DNA from: Reyranella humidisoli | GTDB taxonomy: Bacteria; Pseudomonadota; Alphaproteobacteria; Reyranellales; Reyranellaceae | NCBI RefSeq assembly: GCF_019039055.1 | Contig: NZ_JAHOPB010000001.1 | Span: 3,570,001-3,634,000, forward strand | DNA length: 64,000 nucleotides | Direction of reading: 5' to 3' | Shown: one piece after another, positions 43,734 through 52,711 of the stretch | Layout of the letters: every line of letters begins with the position of its first letter | How positions within the stretch are numbered: the first letter of the stretch is position 1 | Made by a program: the position numbers and the translations under genes | The notes under the pieces: generated by a model | The model's input: only the letters and a program-made list of their open reading frames with translations | Databases searched by the model: none | Told to the model about the DNA's origin: nothing

Positions 43734-44912
43734 ATGGATGGGGACTGGGGATGGGGCCGGCGGTCTGGGAATTCACTAAGAGTGTCCGAATTGTCTCTGC
43801 TGGAACGGTTGTCAGGTTCTTTGCGCGACTCTCTGCGTCGCGGCGCTCGGTCGGGAGAGGGAGACGAAAAGCCGCTCTCGATCGAACTCAGCAAGGCTCG
43901 CGCACTCTATCTGCGGGCTCGTATCGTGGCCCGCACGGGCAACATTCCGCTTGCGGCCAGCATGTTCGCCGATGCCGCGGCACTCGATCCGGAATTCGCC
44001 GATGCCCTCGAAGCCGAGGGCGCGATGCTCGACCTGACGGGGCAGGAGAGTCTTGCACGCGCCCGGTACGATGCGGCGCGTCTGTCGCGCGCGCGCAATC
44101 GTCCCGGCCCGCCGGACCGCCCGTTCTATGCCCGCCAGCGCGGTCCCTACATTTCGGAGATCATCTCCTATAGTTCGGCCCGGCAATCTCTCCGGCGCAA
44201 CGTCCTGCCCCTCATAGCGCGCGGAAACGCGTATCTGGCGCAGGGCGATGCCGAACGGGCGCTCGCGGACTACGATCGCGCGCTCAAGCTTCGTCCCGGC
44301 CTTCCGGAGCTGCTCGCCCTGAAAGCCGAGGCTCTGGTGGTGCTCGGTCGTCATCCGGATGCGCTGGAACTGCTGGATCAGGTCCTGGCTGCCCGGCCGC
44401 GGGATGCGGGGGCACTGAGTACGCGTGGCATCGTGAATATGGCCTTGGGCAAGATCGCCGAGGCCAACGCCGACTGGCGGTTGCAACTCGACGTCGCGCG
44501 CGGTCGCCCGGCGGCCTGCGCCTGTCTGGCGCTTCGCCTGGCCGACTACGAAGCCGCCATTCCGCACCTGGAGGCGGCGAGCCAGGTCGATCCTCGTGAC
44601 CCTTACTGGAAGCTCTATCTCAACACGGCAAGGATCAGAACCGGCCAGCCGGTGGTGGCCGGCGCCCCCGCGCAGGAGGGATGGCCCGGGGCACTGCTCG
44701 GCCTGCAAGCCGGCACCGTCACGGAAGATGCCGTACTCGCCCAGGCCGATACGACCGGGCGTCGCGCGGAAGCCTTGTTCCAGATGGCCATCCTCAAGTC
44801 CGCCACCGACCCTGCCGCGGCACGCTCGCGCTGGCAGGAAGTCGTGGAGCAGGGGCCGCACGACCTCATCGAGTATGCTGCTGCGCGCAACGAACTCGCG
44901 CGCGTATCCTGA
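43734..44912 (+). CDS. Tetratricopeptide-repeat protein
   Basis: About 392 residues. TPR-like helical pairs run from about residue 50 to 260: ARALYLRARIVARTGNIPLA, FADALEAEGAMLDLTGQ, LIARGNAYLAQGDAERALA, ALVVLGRHPDALELLDQ. The C-terminal third is also helical. TPR proteins mediate protein-protein contacts; beside two glycosyltransferase-like genes it may scaffold glycan assembly or be part of a protein-modification system. The start is uncertain: ATG 43734 and GTG 43782 are both possible, with weak ribosome binding sites. Confidence 0.72.
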   Translation: MDGDWGWGRRSGNSLRVSELSLLERLSGSLRDSLRRGARSGEGDEKPLSIELSKARALYLRARIVARTGNIPLAASMFADAAALDPEFADALEAEGAMLDLTGQESLARARYDAARLSRARNRPGPPDRPFYARQRGPYISEIISYSSARQSLRRNVLPLIARGNAYLAQGDAERALADYDRALKLRPGLPELLALKAEALVVLGRHPDALELLDQVLAARPRDAGALSTRGIVNMALGKIAEANADWRLQLDVARGRPAACACLALRLADYEAAIPHLEAASQVDPRDPYWKLYLNTARIRTGQPVVAGAPAQEGWPGALLGLQAGTVTEDAVLAQADTTGRRAEALFQMAILKSATDPAAARSRWQEVVEQGPHDLIEYAAARNELARVS

Positions 44913-44951
44913 GTTCCAACGTCAAGCCCATCGTCCGTCGCGTGAGGTAGC

Positions 44952-46529
44952 ATGTTTTCCGTCATCCTCTACGGCCGCAACGACACCCACGGCTACAATC
45001 TGCACAAGCGGGCCGCGATCAGTTTCAATGCGATTTCCGAGGTCATGTCCGACCCGGACGACGAGATTCTCTTCGTCGACTACAACACGCCGGACGATCA
45101 TCCGACCTTTCCCGAGGCGATCCACGACACGCTGACGGAGAAGACCAAGAAGGTGATGCGGATTCTCAGGATCCGTCCCGAGCAGCACGCCCATCTCAAG
45201 TCGAAGACCCATCTGGTCGCGCTGGAGTCGCAGTCGCGCAACGTGGCGCTGAGGCGGTCCAACCCGAAGAACCGCTGGGTCCTCTACACCAACACCGACA
45301 TGCTGCTGGTGCCGCGCGTCGAGAACGAATCGCTCAGCGATATCCTGGGCGCCGTGCCCGACGGCTTCTACCAGATCCCGCGATTCGAGCTTCCGGAGAT
45401 GCTCTGGGAAGCGGCCTTCGACCGGCGTGACCCGGCGGGCAATCTCGCCAAGCTGCGCGACTGGTCGGTGCGCTACCACCTGAACCAGGTAGTCCATAAC
45501 TTCATGCCGATGAAGTACGACGCGCTGGGCGACTTCCAGGCGGCGCTGCGCGAGGACATGTTCGACATCCATGGCTTCGACGAGTCGATGCTCCTGGGCT
45601 GGCACTGCGATTCCAACCTGGCGGCGCGCCTTGCCCTCTATCGCGGCCGGGTCGACACGCTGATCGACAAGGTGTTCGGGTATCACTGCGACCACACCCG
45701 CGTCGCGGCGGCCAACAACAAGGGCCGGCAGACCCGCATGAACAACCAGGACCAGTACATCTGGGACGTGGCGACGCCCTATATCGCCTCGCAGGCCGAG
45801 AACTGGGGCTGGCCCGATGTCGAGATCGAGGAGATCCGGCTCGACCGGGAGACGTCCTACCAGCGCTTCACCGCCGGTCTCGACGCCGCGCTGAAGCCGG
45901 CCGAGGTTTCCTATTCGTCGACGAGCCTCGAATGGCACCTCTACGACGACCTCACCTACGACATCCCGCACACCCTGCCGTTCGTGTGCGACCAGATGCT
46001 GACGTTCCCGCGTTCGACCTCGGTCATGCTGGTCGCGGCGCGCGCCGAATTCGTGAGCCGGTTCGCCACTGCCTGGCAGGCCATGGGCTTCACCGGCAAG
46101 ATCTTCGTCCCGACGGAGTGCGAGGGCCTGCCGACGGACCTGGAAGGCGTGGAGAGGGATACCTTCGAGGCGCTTCTCCCGAAGACCGACATGTTCGTCT
46201 TCGAGTTTGGGCTCGCGACGCAGCGGACGGACGAACCTGTCCGGGCGGGCAGGCATGCCGGACCGGTGGACAACAAGCGTCTCAAGGTGATTTCGCGGCT
46301 GTTCAGGCAGGCGGCCGCATCGGAAGCCGAATCACGGCCGCCCAATCGTCGGACGCCGCGCCGCTTCGTGGGCGTGAACGTGATCTACAACAAGTTCTGG
46401 CCGCTCTTCACCGACTATGTCGGCGCCAACATCAACCCGTTCTGCAGCCAGGTCCTCGCCGGCTTGCCGCGCATCGATCCGAGTCTGCGAGGCAAGGTCC
46501 TGCGCTTCCGGGGCCGCCGCGCCCTCTAG
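44952..46529 (+). CDS. Glycosyltransferase-like protein (GT-A type)
   Basis: 525 residues. FSVILYGRNDTHGYNLHKRA starts a GT-A-like domain; EILFVDYNTPDDHPT and WVLYTNTDMLLVPR (TD as the likely metal motif) follow, then DIHGFDESMLLGWHCDSNLA. The C-terminal 200 residues have no recognised motif. Layout and several motifs parallel the protein encoded at 37970-39406, so they are probably homologous. It acts presumably in the cytoplasm on a nucleotide sugar; substrate unknown. Its stop codon shares CTAG with the convergent FkbM-type gene. Confidence 0.7.
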   Translation: MFSVILYGRNDTHGYNLHKRAAISFNAISEVMSDPDDEILFVDYNTPDDHPTFPEAIHDTLTEKTKKVMRILRIRPEQHAHLKSKTHLVALESQSRNVALRRSNPKNRWVLYTNTDMLLVPRVENESLSDILGAVPDGFYQIPRFELPEMLWEAAFDRRDPAGNLAKLRDWSVRYHLNQVVHNFMPMKYDALGDFQAALREDMFDIHGFDESMLLGWHCDSNLAARLALYRGRVDTLIDKVFGYHCDHTRVAAANNKGRQTRMNNQDQYIWDVATPYIASQAENWGWPDVEIEEIRLDRETSYQRFTAGLDAALKPAEVSYSSTSLEWHLYDDLTYDIPHTLPFVCDQMLTFPRSTSVMLVAARAEFVSRFATAWQAMGFTGKIFVPTECEGLPTDLEGVERDTFEALLPKTDMFVFEFGLATQRTDEPVRAGRHAGPVDNKRLKVISRLFRQAAASEAESRPPNRRTPRRFVGVNVIYNKFWPLFTDYVGANINPFCSQVLAGLPRIDPSLRGKVLRFRGRRAL

Positions 46530-47554
46530 TTCGGCGGCGGATAAAAGGACGGCGCATCGGCCTCGAAGGCGGCGATGTAGTTGGCGTAGCTGTCGGCTTT
46601 CCCGCGGCCGATCTGTGCCTGGCCGGCCAGCAGTTCGAGGCCCAGATCGACGTCGATGACAGCGGCGAGCCTGTCCCGGAACAGAGTCAGGAGTTCCGCG
46701 GCGGCATCGGGCTGGCCCCAGACCGAAAAAATGGCCGCCAGCTTGCCCAGCTTCTCCGCGCTCATCGCGTCGACGATGTGCCGCCAGTCCGGACCGGCCG
46801 GATCGCGCGCGTAGAAGGCTTCTGCCTGGAAGGGCCGCCCCGTCTGCGTTTGTGCCGGCGAGGTGATGGCGAAGGGCGAGGGCAGCGCGGCCATCGAGTA
46901 GTTGCGGACATCGAGGGCAAGCAACTCGAAGCCGCGGTCGCGCATGAAGCGGTCGGTGTTGTGAAACGTATGCTCGGTCGGGTCGGTGCCGCCGCACAGG
47001 TTGACCTCCAGGCGCGCGGCCAGGACGTTCAGCCTGTCGAACTTGTCGTCGAAGGAATGCAGGACGTGGAAGTCCGGCCCGTCGATGTCGATCTTCAGAA
47101 GGTCGATGTCGGTCCAGCCGAGATCGCTGAGGACATCCGGCACAATGATCGGGTTGTTGGGATCGCCTAGCTTCGTCAGGTTCCAGGCGTTGACGTGGAG
47201 TTTCTCCTTGAGCGTTGCCGTGGCCATCCGCTCCCTTTTCAGGTGATAGGCGCGCGCGGCGCTGGTCCGTGCGAAGGGATTGCGGACCTGCGGCGGTTTT
47301 CCCGCCGCGGCGTGCGTGAAGGGATGGTCCGCCTTCAAGCCGACGAATCCACCCAGATATTTGACGTCGGGATGCGTCTCCTCCCGGGTCAGGCGCTCGC
47401 ACTCGTCGAGGCTGGCGTCGAACGCCAGCGACCGCAGCCGGTCTCCGAAGACGCGCCAGGCGGGATCGATGCCGCCCGAGCAGCCGATATCGATGAAGGT
47501 GAAGCGCTCCGACGAAAGACTTCCAGCGAGGTAAGCGGCAAACGCAGTGCTCAT
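46526..47554 (-). CDS. FkbM-like methyltransferase, DIGCSGG subgroup
   Basis: 342 residues from ATG 47554. FTFIDIGCSGGIDPAWRVFGD is the SAM-binding start, and IDLLKIDIDGPDFHVLHSF the FkbM KIDxxG block. The C-terminal region (MSAEKLGKLAAIFSVWGQPDAAAELL) is shared almost motif for motif with the protein encoded at 54666-55751, so the two are paralogues. Both differ from the conventional FkbM encoded at 21689-22735. A methyltransferase role is likely; acceptor unknown. The upstream neighbour starts 70 bases away on the same strand. Confidence 0.78.
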   Translation of the reverse strand: MSTAFAAYLAGSLSSERFTFIDIGCSGGIDPAWRVFGDRLRSLAFDASLDECERLTREETHPDVKYLGGFVGLKADHPFTHAAAGKPPQVRNPFARTSAARAYHLKRERMATATLKEKLHVNAWNLTKLGDPNNPIIVPDVLSDLGWTDIDLLKIDIDGPDFHVLHSFDDKFDRLNVLAARLEVNLCGGTDPTEHTFHNTDRFMRDRGFELLALDVRNYSMAALPSPFAITSPAQTQTGRPFQAEAFYARDPAGPDWRHIVDAMSAEKLGKLAAIFSVWGQPDAAAELLTLFRDRLAAVIDVDLGLELLAGQAQIGRGKADSYANYIAAFEADAPSFYPPPN

Positions 47555-47623
47555 GTCATTCCAGGTCCAAGAACGGCTTCGACGGCCCAGCCTAGCAGAG
47601 CCGCCAAAGGTCATATAGCGGGC

Positions 47624-49336
47624 TCAATCCGCCCGCTGCAGGCGAAAGAAGGCGCCGGCAACCGGGTCCACGAAAAGCGGCGTGCCGGTGAACTTCGCGT
47701 GCAACGTCCTGTAGATCGTCGAGGCCTTTGTCGGGTCGGCGACCGTCGCCATGTAGGAGGTGAAGTTCGCTTCGGAAAGCTCCCACACATAGTCGGCGAC
47801 CACCTGGTAGCCGAGATCCATGGCATGGCCGATCTGGCGACTGAGTTCGGCTGCGATCTCCTCGCCGCTCGCGCTCGGCTGATGGATCGGCCCGTTCACG
47901 AAGGCGAGCAGCTTGATTTTCGGTTGGGGTGCGGGGGCGGGTCCCAGTTTGCCGAAGAAGTTCCATTCGCCGCGCCACTCGTAGAAGGTCTCGGAAACGA
48001 GCTGCTCGAAACCGTGGACGAGGAAGACGGTGCGCGCCGGATCGGCCTGGCTTTCGATACGCTGAAGCGCGTTGCGCCAAAGCCCGTCGGCGCCCCGTGC
48101 CGGCGCCATCCTGTAGACGTTGTAGGACAGCAGAGCGACGCCCAGCATCAGGGCGATCTTCGGCATCGCCGGACCGTAGCGGCGGGTGGCGGCCGCGACG
48201 ATGGTCGCCCAGGCCACCGTCAGCCAGATCATGACGTTGATCTGCATCTGCGGGTCCTGGGGCTGCGAGTAGAAGTTGAAGACCTCGCCCGCCAGGAAAT
48301 TCACACCGAAGAGTGCTGCCAGGACCCGCGGGCTCAGCGATCCGGCGCCGCGCCAGACGAGGACCAGCCAGGCGATGGCGATCGCGGTGATGAGAACAGT
48401 GGCCGTCAGGACTTCGGTCCGGATGACGCTGAGGTACGAGGCATCCCCCATGTTGGCGCCGCCCAGGAGATACTCGGTGATGCCGACCCAGAGGAAAACC
48501 ATCTTGCGCATGGCAAAGCCGGCCCAGCCGGATTCGACGGCCTTGCCGGTCCAGAGGAGGTCCCGCACGGTGCCCACGTTGCCGTTGTGCGGCCCCCAGA
48601 GCTGCATCGCGACCTCCGCGGTGCCGACCATCGCGGCCAGGAAGATCACGACGCGCAGAAACCTCTTCCAAAGAGGCGCCGGAGCCAGTGTGACGGCGAC
48701 CAGCAGGGCAGGAAGCGTCGGAAACATCAGCCGCCACTCGAACAGCCAGGACAGGGCGAAGACGACCGCGACCACGGCGATGCGGCCCGGAGTAGGATTG
48801 ACGAACCAGACGGCGGCGAGGGCCAGCGAGCCGAGCAGAAACGTGTAGGACGGGATGATGTCTTCGTTGCTGATCGACAGATTGAGGAAGAATGCACCGC
48901 CCAGGTGAAAGGCGGCCGCGGCCCAGGCCACATCGCGGCGGCCGCTGACGGTGCGTACCAGCAGGTAGACGATGCAAAGGCTGATCGCGCCGAAGAGGCA
49001 GTTGATGAGGGCGATCTGCCGCCGCGGATCGCCCGTCTGGATGCCCATCAGGTCGAGCAGATGGCAGAAGACCGCGATGAACGGGTAGTAGTGGAAATTC
49101 GACGGGTCGAGGGGCGTCTTGACGTAATCGTTCAGCCAGTCCCGGACCGTCATCGCCTTGAAGACGCCGTTGCTGGTGAGGGCCTGCGGATTGTCGAGCC
49201 AGCCGACCAGCCAGACGAGCCCGGCCAGCGACGCGAGAAAGAGGATGGCGAGATCGACGACGCAGGTCCGCTCCGACCACCAGGGGGGAGTGGGATCAGG
49301 TCGCCTGGCAATCGTCGTAAGTGTCTGTTTTTCCAA
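47624..49336 (-). CDS. Polytopic membrane protein, GT-C-like (paralogue 1)
   Basis: 570 residues with about ten hydrophobic segments, an extracytoplasmic-type loop after the first helix (GNGVFKAMTVRDWL, then TPLDPSNFHYYPF and GDPRRQ), and a soluble C-terminal domain from about residue 420. The layout recalls GT-C transferases of the dolichyl-phosphate-mannose type, with a conserved Asp in the first large loop, but no diagnostic motif fixes the family. It is a clear tandem duplicate of the next gene. A role in transferring a lipid-linked sugar at the membrane is inference. Confidence 0.7.
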   Translation of the reverse strand: MEKQTLTTIARRPDPTPPWWSERTCVVDLAILFLASLAGLVWLVGWLDNPQALTSNGVFKAMTVRDWLNDYVKTPLDPSNFHYYPFIAVFCHLLDLMGIQTGDPRRQIALINCLFGAISLCIVYLLVRTVSGRRDVAWAAAAFHLGGAFFLNLSISNEDIIPSYTFLLGSLALAAVWFVNPTPGRIAVVAVVFALSWLFEWRLMFPTLPALLVAVTLAPAPLWKRFLRVVIFLAAMVGTAEVAMQLWGPHNGNVGTVRDLLWTGKAVESGWAGFAMRKMVFLWVGITEYLLGGANMGDASYLSVIRTEVLTATVLITAIAIAWLVLVWRGAGSLSPRVLAALFGVNFLAGEVFNFYSQPQDPQMQINVMIWLTVAWATIVAAATRRYGPAMPKIALMLGVALLSYNVYRMAPARGADGLWRNALQRIESQADPARTVFLVHGFEQLVSETFYEWRGEWNFFGKLGPAPAPQPKIKLLAFVNGPIHQPSASGEEIAAELSRQIGHAMDLGYQVVADYVWELSEANFTSYMATVADPTKASTIYRTLHAKFTGTPLFVDPVAGAFFRLQRAD

Positions 49337-49399
49337 GATTTAAGGTTTCTGCCACACGGCGGGTAGAGGTGCCAAGGGCGGCGGCGCGCGCGGGAAATG

Positions 49400-51124
49400 C
49401 TACCGGCGCGGTGCCATCGGCGTCAGCCGCACGAAAGGGCCCGCCACGGGATCGACATAAACCGGCGTTCCGGTGAATCTCGTGTGAAGCATGTCGTACA
49501 GGGCATCCGATTTGCTTCTGTCCGCCACCGTCGACAGGGCCGATTCCATCTTGGCCCGCTCCCAGTTCCAGACGTCGGCCGCGACCACGTCGTATCCGAG
49601 GGCCATCGCCTGAAGGATCTGCTGCTCGAGTTCCGCCGCCAGTTCCGGGCCGGTGAGACGGGGACGGTTCACCGCGCCGCTGACCAGCGCCAGCACCTTG
49701 AATTTCGTGGCCGGCGTGGGCGCGGGGCCGAGCGCGTCGAAGAACTTCCAGTCTCCGTTCCAGTGGTAGTAGGTCTGGGAAACCAGGCTTTCGAACCCAT
49801 GCACCAGCAGGAAGCTCTTCGCGGGAGGGACGTGTTCCTCGATGCGCTGGAGCGTGTTTCGCCAGCGCGTGTCCTCACCGCGCGTCGCGGCAAGCGCCTG
49901 GACGTTGTAGGCGAGGATTCCCACCGACACGCAGCCGAATGCCGCCAGCGCTGCGCGCCGATGCCAGCGCGAGGCATGGGCGACGATCAGGGCCGCGGCA
50001 ATCGTCAGCCATGGCATGACGTTGATCTGCATCTGCGGATCCTGGGGCTGCGAATAGATGTTCATCACCTCGCCGGCTGCGAAGGTTCCGCCGAAGACGG
50101 CGACGATAATGCGCGTCTGCGGGGCGAACCGGTTGCGCCAGAAGAGCAGCAAGGCGGCAATGGCCAGCCCGAGGATGATGACGGTCGCCGCGCCCATCTC
50201 GCGCCAATAGAGTGGAAGGGAGGCCAGGTCGCCGAGATTGCGCCCGCCCAGAAGCGTCTCGCTGATACCGGCCCACAGAAACCACCACTTGGCGGCGGCG
50301 AAGCCTGCCCAACCGGATTCGACTCCCTTCGCCGTCCAGACGAGATCGACGAGGCGGTAGGGATTTCCGGGCTGGCTCCCCCACAGGAGTTGCAGGACGG
50401 CCGAGACGGCGACCGAGGTCAGCAGGAAGGTCGCGATCCATCCGAGGCGCAGCCTGGGACTGCCGGGCGCGATCGCCAGTGCCAGCACCAAGCCCGGCAG
50501 GGCGGGAAACATCAGTCGCCACTCGGAGAGCCAGGCAAGGGTGAAGACCGCCGACACGATGGCGACACGCTGGACGGTCGGCCGGACGAACCACATGCCG
50601 GCCAGCGCCATGGCGACGAACATCAGCGTGTAGGACGGCATGATGTCTTCGTTGCTGATCGCGAGATTGAGGAAGAACCCCCCGGCGAGATGGAACAGGG
50701 CGGCGAGCCAGGCGATCGTTCGGTCACGGGTCAGGTGCCGCACGAACAGGTACACCATCGACAGGCAGGCCGCGGCGCTGGCGGCATGGATGACGGTCAT
50801 CTGTCGGCGCGGGTCGCCGGGATAGACGCCGATGAAATCGAGAAGGGCACAGAGGCGCCCGAGGATCGGGAAGTAAAGGTAGTTGGAAGGGTCGAGCGAG
50901 GCGGTCGCCGGGGCCTGCACCCACGGCTTCAACTGCAGGGCCTTGAAGACGCCGTTCCCCGTGATGCCCTGGGCATTGTCGTACCAGAGGATCAGACCGA
51001 TGAGCCCGCAGAAGGACAGGAAGCAGATCAGGAGGGCGTCGAGCTTCAAGCCTGCCTCGCCCCGATCGTCTGAAACCTGCCAGTCAGGCTGGATGATTAC
51101 GGGAGGGGAGAGCGGCGGGGGCAT
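49400..51124 (-). CDS. Polytopic membrane protein, GT-C-like (paralogue 2)
   Basis: 574 residues from ATG 51124. It aligns along its length with the protein encoded at 47624-49336: GNGVFKALQLKPW, LDPSNYLYFP, GDPRRQMTV, SNEDIMPSYTL, YSQPQDPQMQINVM and DPVAGPFVRL all recur. An ATG at 51169 is in frame but abuts the terminator at 51171-51198; a separate promoter would have to lie after that terminator, which favours the shorter form. Function inferred only as an inner-membrane glycosyltransferase-like protein. Confidence 0.7.
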   Translation of the reverse strand: MPPPLSPPVIIQPDWQVSDDRGEAGLKLDALLICFLSFCGLIGLILWYDNAQGITGNGVFKALQLKPWVQAPATASLDPSNYLYFPILGRLCALLDFIGVYPGDPRRQMTVIHAASAAACLSMVYLFVRHLTRDRTIAWLAALFHLAGGFFLNLAISNEDIMPSYTLMFVAMALAGMWFVRPTVQRVAIVSAVFTLAWLSEWRLMFPALPGLVLALAIAPGSPRLRLGWIATFLLTSVAVSAVLQLLWGSQPGNPYRLVDLVWTAKGVESGWAGFAAAKWWFLWAGISETLLGGRNLGDLASLPLYWREMGAATVIILGLAIAALLLFWRNRFAPQTRIIVAVFGGTFAAGEVMNIYSQPQDPQMQINVMPWLTIAAALIVAHASRWHRRAALAAFGCVSVGILAYNVQALAATRGEDTRWRNTLQRIEEHVPPAKSFLLVHGFESLVSQTYYHWNGDWKFFDALGPAPTPATKFKVLALVSGAVNRPRLTGPELAAELEQQILQAMALGYDVVAADVWNWERAKMESALSTVADRSKSDALYDMLHTRFTGTPVYVDPVAGPFVRLTPMAPRR

Positions 51125-51170
51125 CGCTCGTCTGTGCCAGATTCGTTTTTTGCTGCCAATGCCGGGCATT

Positions 51171-51198
51171 AAAAAGCCCGCGAGGGCGCGGGCTTTTT
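51171..51198. terminator. Bidirectional intrinsic terminator
   Basis: A 12-base-pair perfect stem with loop AGGG; the arms are AAAAAGCCCGCG and its complement, so both strands end in a U-run. It lies between the nucleotide-sugar dehydrogenase gene (upstream on the minus strand) and the paralogous membrane protein gene, and should end transcription of the former. Confidence 0.88.
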
Positions 51199-51223
51199 CA
51201 TCCGGACGAGGTCCCAGCCGTCT

Positions 51224-52561
51224 CTAGCGGCCGGACCCGAGGTACAGGATGTCCGCAACCGCCTCGAACTTCTCGGCCGGCAGCGTGCGCCAGAGGTCGA
51301 GCACGGTGAGGCGCTGGCCGTCGCGCTTGCACCAGGCGGGATCGATGTCCTTATACTCCGGCCAGCCGGTGCCGACGATCAGCAGGTCGCACTCGCGCAC
51401 GGCGCCCTCGAGAGAGGAGGCGCCGACCACCTTGTCGCCCAGCACGGCCAGCGCCGCGTCCTGCGCCAGCGGGTCGTGCACGACGACCACGTATCCTGCG
51501 TCGGCGAGATTGGCGGCGAGCTTGACGCTGTGGCTCTCTTCCACGACGGGCGTCTGCGGCTTGTAGGACAGGCCGAGCAGCGCGATGCGCGTGCCGGACT
51601 TGGCGAACTTCGCGACCAGGTTCGACAGGCGCTCGATCTGGAAATTGTTGATGCGGTCGGTCGCCTCGGCCACGTCGGCGCGGGCGCCCAGCTTGCGGGC
51701 GAGCGCGGCAAACGCCACGTTGTCGCGCGGGAAGCAGGGGCCGCCATAACCCATCGCACCCTTGAGGTATTTCGGGCCGATGCGGGTGTCGGCGCCCAGC
51801 GCCTTGGTGACGACGTCGACGTCGGCGCCCGGCAGGCGATCACAGATGTCGGCCAGCATGTTGGCGTAGGAGATCTTGGTCGTGACGTAGGTGTTGACCG
51901 AGATCTTGGTCAGCTCCGCGCTCACCCAGTTCATGCGCTGCACCGGCGGCTTCGTCTCGCACATTTGCAGGTAGATGGTGGCCAGCATGTCGCCGGCCTT
52001 GGGATCGCTCTGACCGACGAGGATCGAATCGGGGTAGAGCATGTCGCGGACGACGCTGCCCAGCGCGATGAATTCCGGATTGTAGCAGAGGCCGAGTTCA
52101 GGCCCGATCTTGCGGCCCGAGGCGGCCTCGAGGGCGGGCGCGATCTCCGCCGACATGGTGCCCGGCATCACCGTCGAGGTGATGACGACCATGTGGTAGC
52201 CCTTCTTGTTGCGCAGCGCCTTGCCGAGCGTCTCCATCGCCTGGAGCACGAAGCGGTTGGAGAAGAAACCGGTGCTGTCGGACGGGGTCGGCACGATCAC
52301 GAAGCTGGCGTCGCTCTTCTGGACGGCCTCGTTGGCGTCCATGGTGGCCGACAGGCGCTCCTTGTTGGCGGCGATCAGTTCGTTGAGCTGCGGCTCGACG
52401 ATGGGCATCTTGCCTGCGTTCATCGCGTCGACGAACGTCTTGTTCACGTCCAGGCCGACGACGGTGAATCCACGGCTGGCGAGGACCGCCGCAAGGGGGG
52501 CACCGAGCTTGCCGAGGCCGACGACCGAGACGCGAGGCAAAGTTCCTGAGGTCATTTCCAT
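51224..52561 (-). CDS. Nucleotide-sugar dehydrogenase (UDP-glucose/GDP-mannose dehydrogenase family)
   Basis: 445 residues from ATG 52561 (ATG 52555 also possible). VSVVGLGKLGAPLAAVLASRG is the NAD-binding site, ELTKISVNTYVTTKISYAN the central block, and GYGGPCFPRDN holds the catalytic cysteine. LLGLSYKPQTPVVEES and the C-terminal IVGTGWPEYKDID complete the family. It oxidises C6 of a nucleotide sugar to a uronic acid with two NAD. Whether the sugar is UDP-glucose, UDP-ManNAc or another cannot be decided. It is the last glycan-locus gene, divergent from pepA across a 150-base gap. Confidence 0.9.
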   Translation of the reverse strand: MEMTSGTLPRVSVVGLGKLGAPLAAVLASRGFTVVGLDVNKTFVDAMNAGKMPIVEPQLNELIAANKERLSATMDANEAVQKSDASFVIVPTPSDSTGFFSNRFVLQAMETLGKALRNKKGYHMVVITSTVMPGTMSAEIAPALEAASGRKIGPELGLCYNPEFIALGSVVRDMLYPDSILVGQSDPKAGDMLATIYLQMCETKPPVQRMNWVSAELTKISVNTYVTTKISYANMLADICDRLPGADVDVVTKALGADTRIGPKYLKGAMGYGGPCFPRDNVAFAALARKLGARADVAEATDRINNFQIERLSNLVAKFAKSGTRIALLGLSYKPQTPVVEESHSVKLAANLADAGYVVVVHDPLAQDAALAVLGDKVVGASSLEGAVRECDLLIVGTGWPEYKDIDPAWCKRDGQRLTVLDLWRTLPAEKFEAVADILYLGSGR

Positions 52562-52711
52562 GTCCGTTTTGAGGGCCGGTACTGATACTGGTGCTGGCGG
52601 CCGGATGCCACCCCGATTTTGCGGGGGCCTGTAGGTCAAACACCGCTTGCGCGCACCCGCCGCAGGGGCGAAAAATCGCCGCCAATCAGGCGCTTGGGGC
52701 AGGGGAATTGG

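Noticed and set aside
47195..49366. Long plus-strand open frame (about 720 codons) opposite the first paralogous membrane protein gene
   Set aside because: Charged, repetitive translation with no motifs, while the minus strand has a conserved membrane protein with a tandem paralogue.
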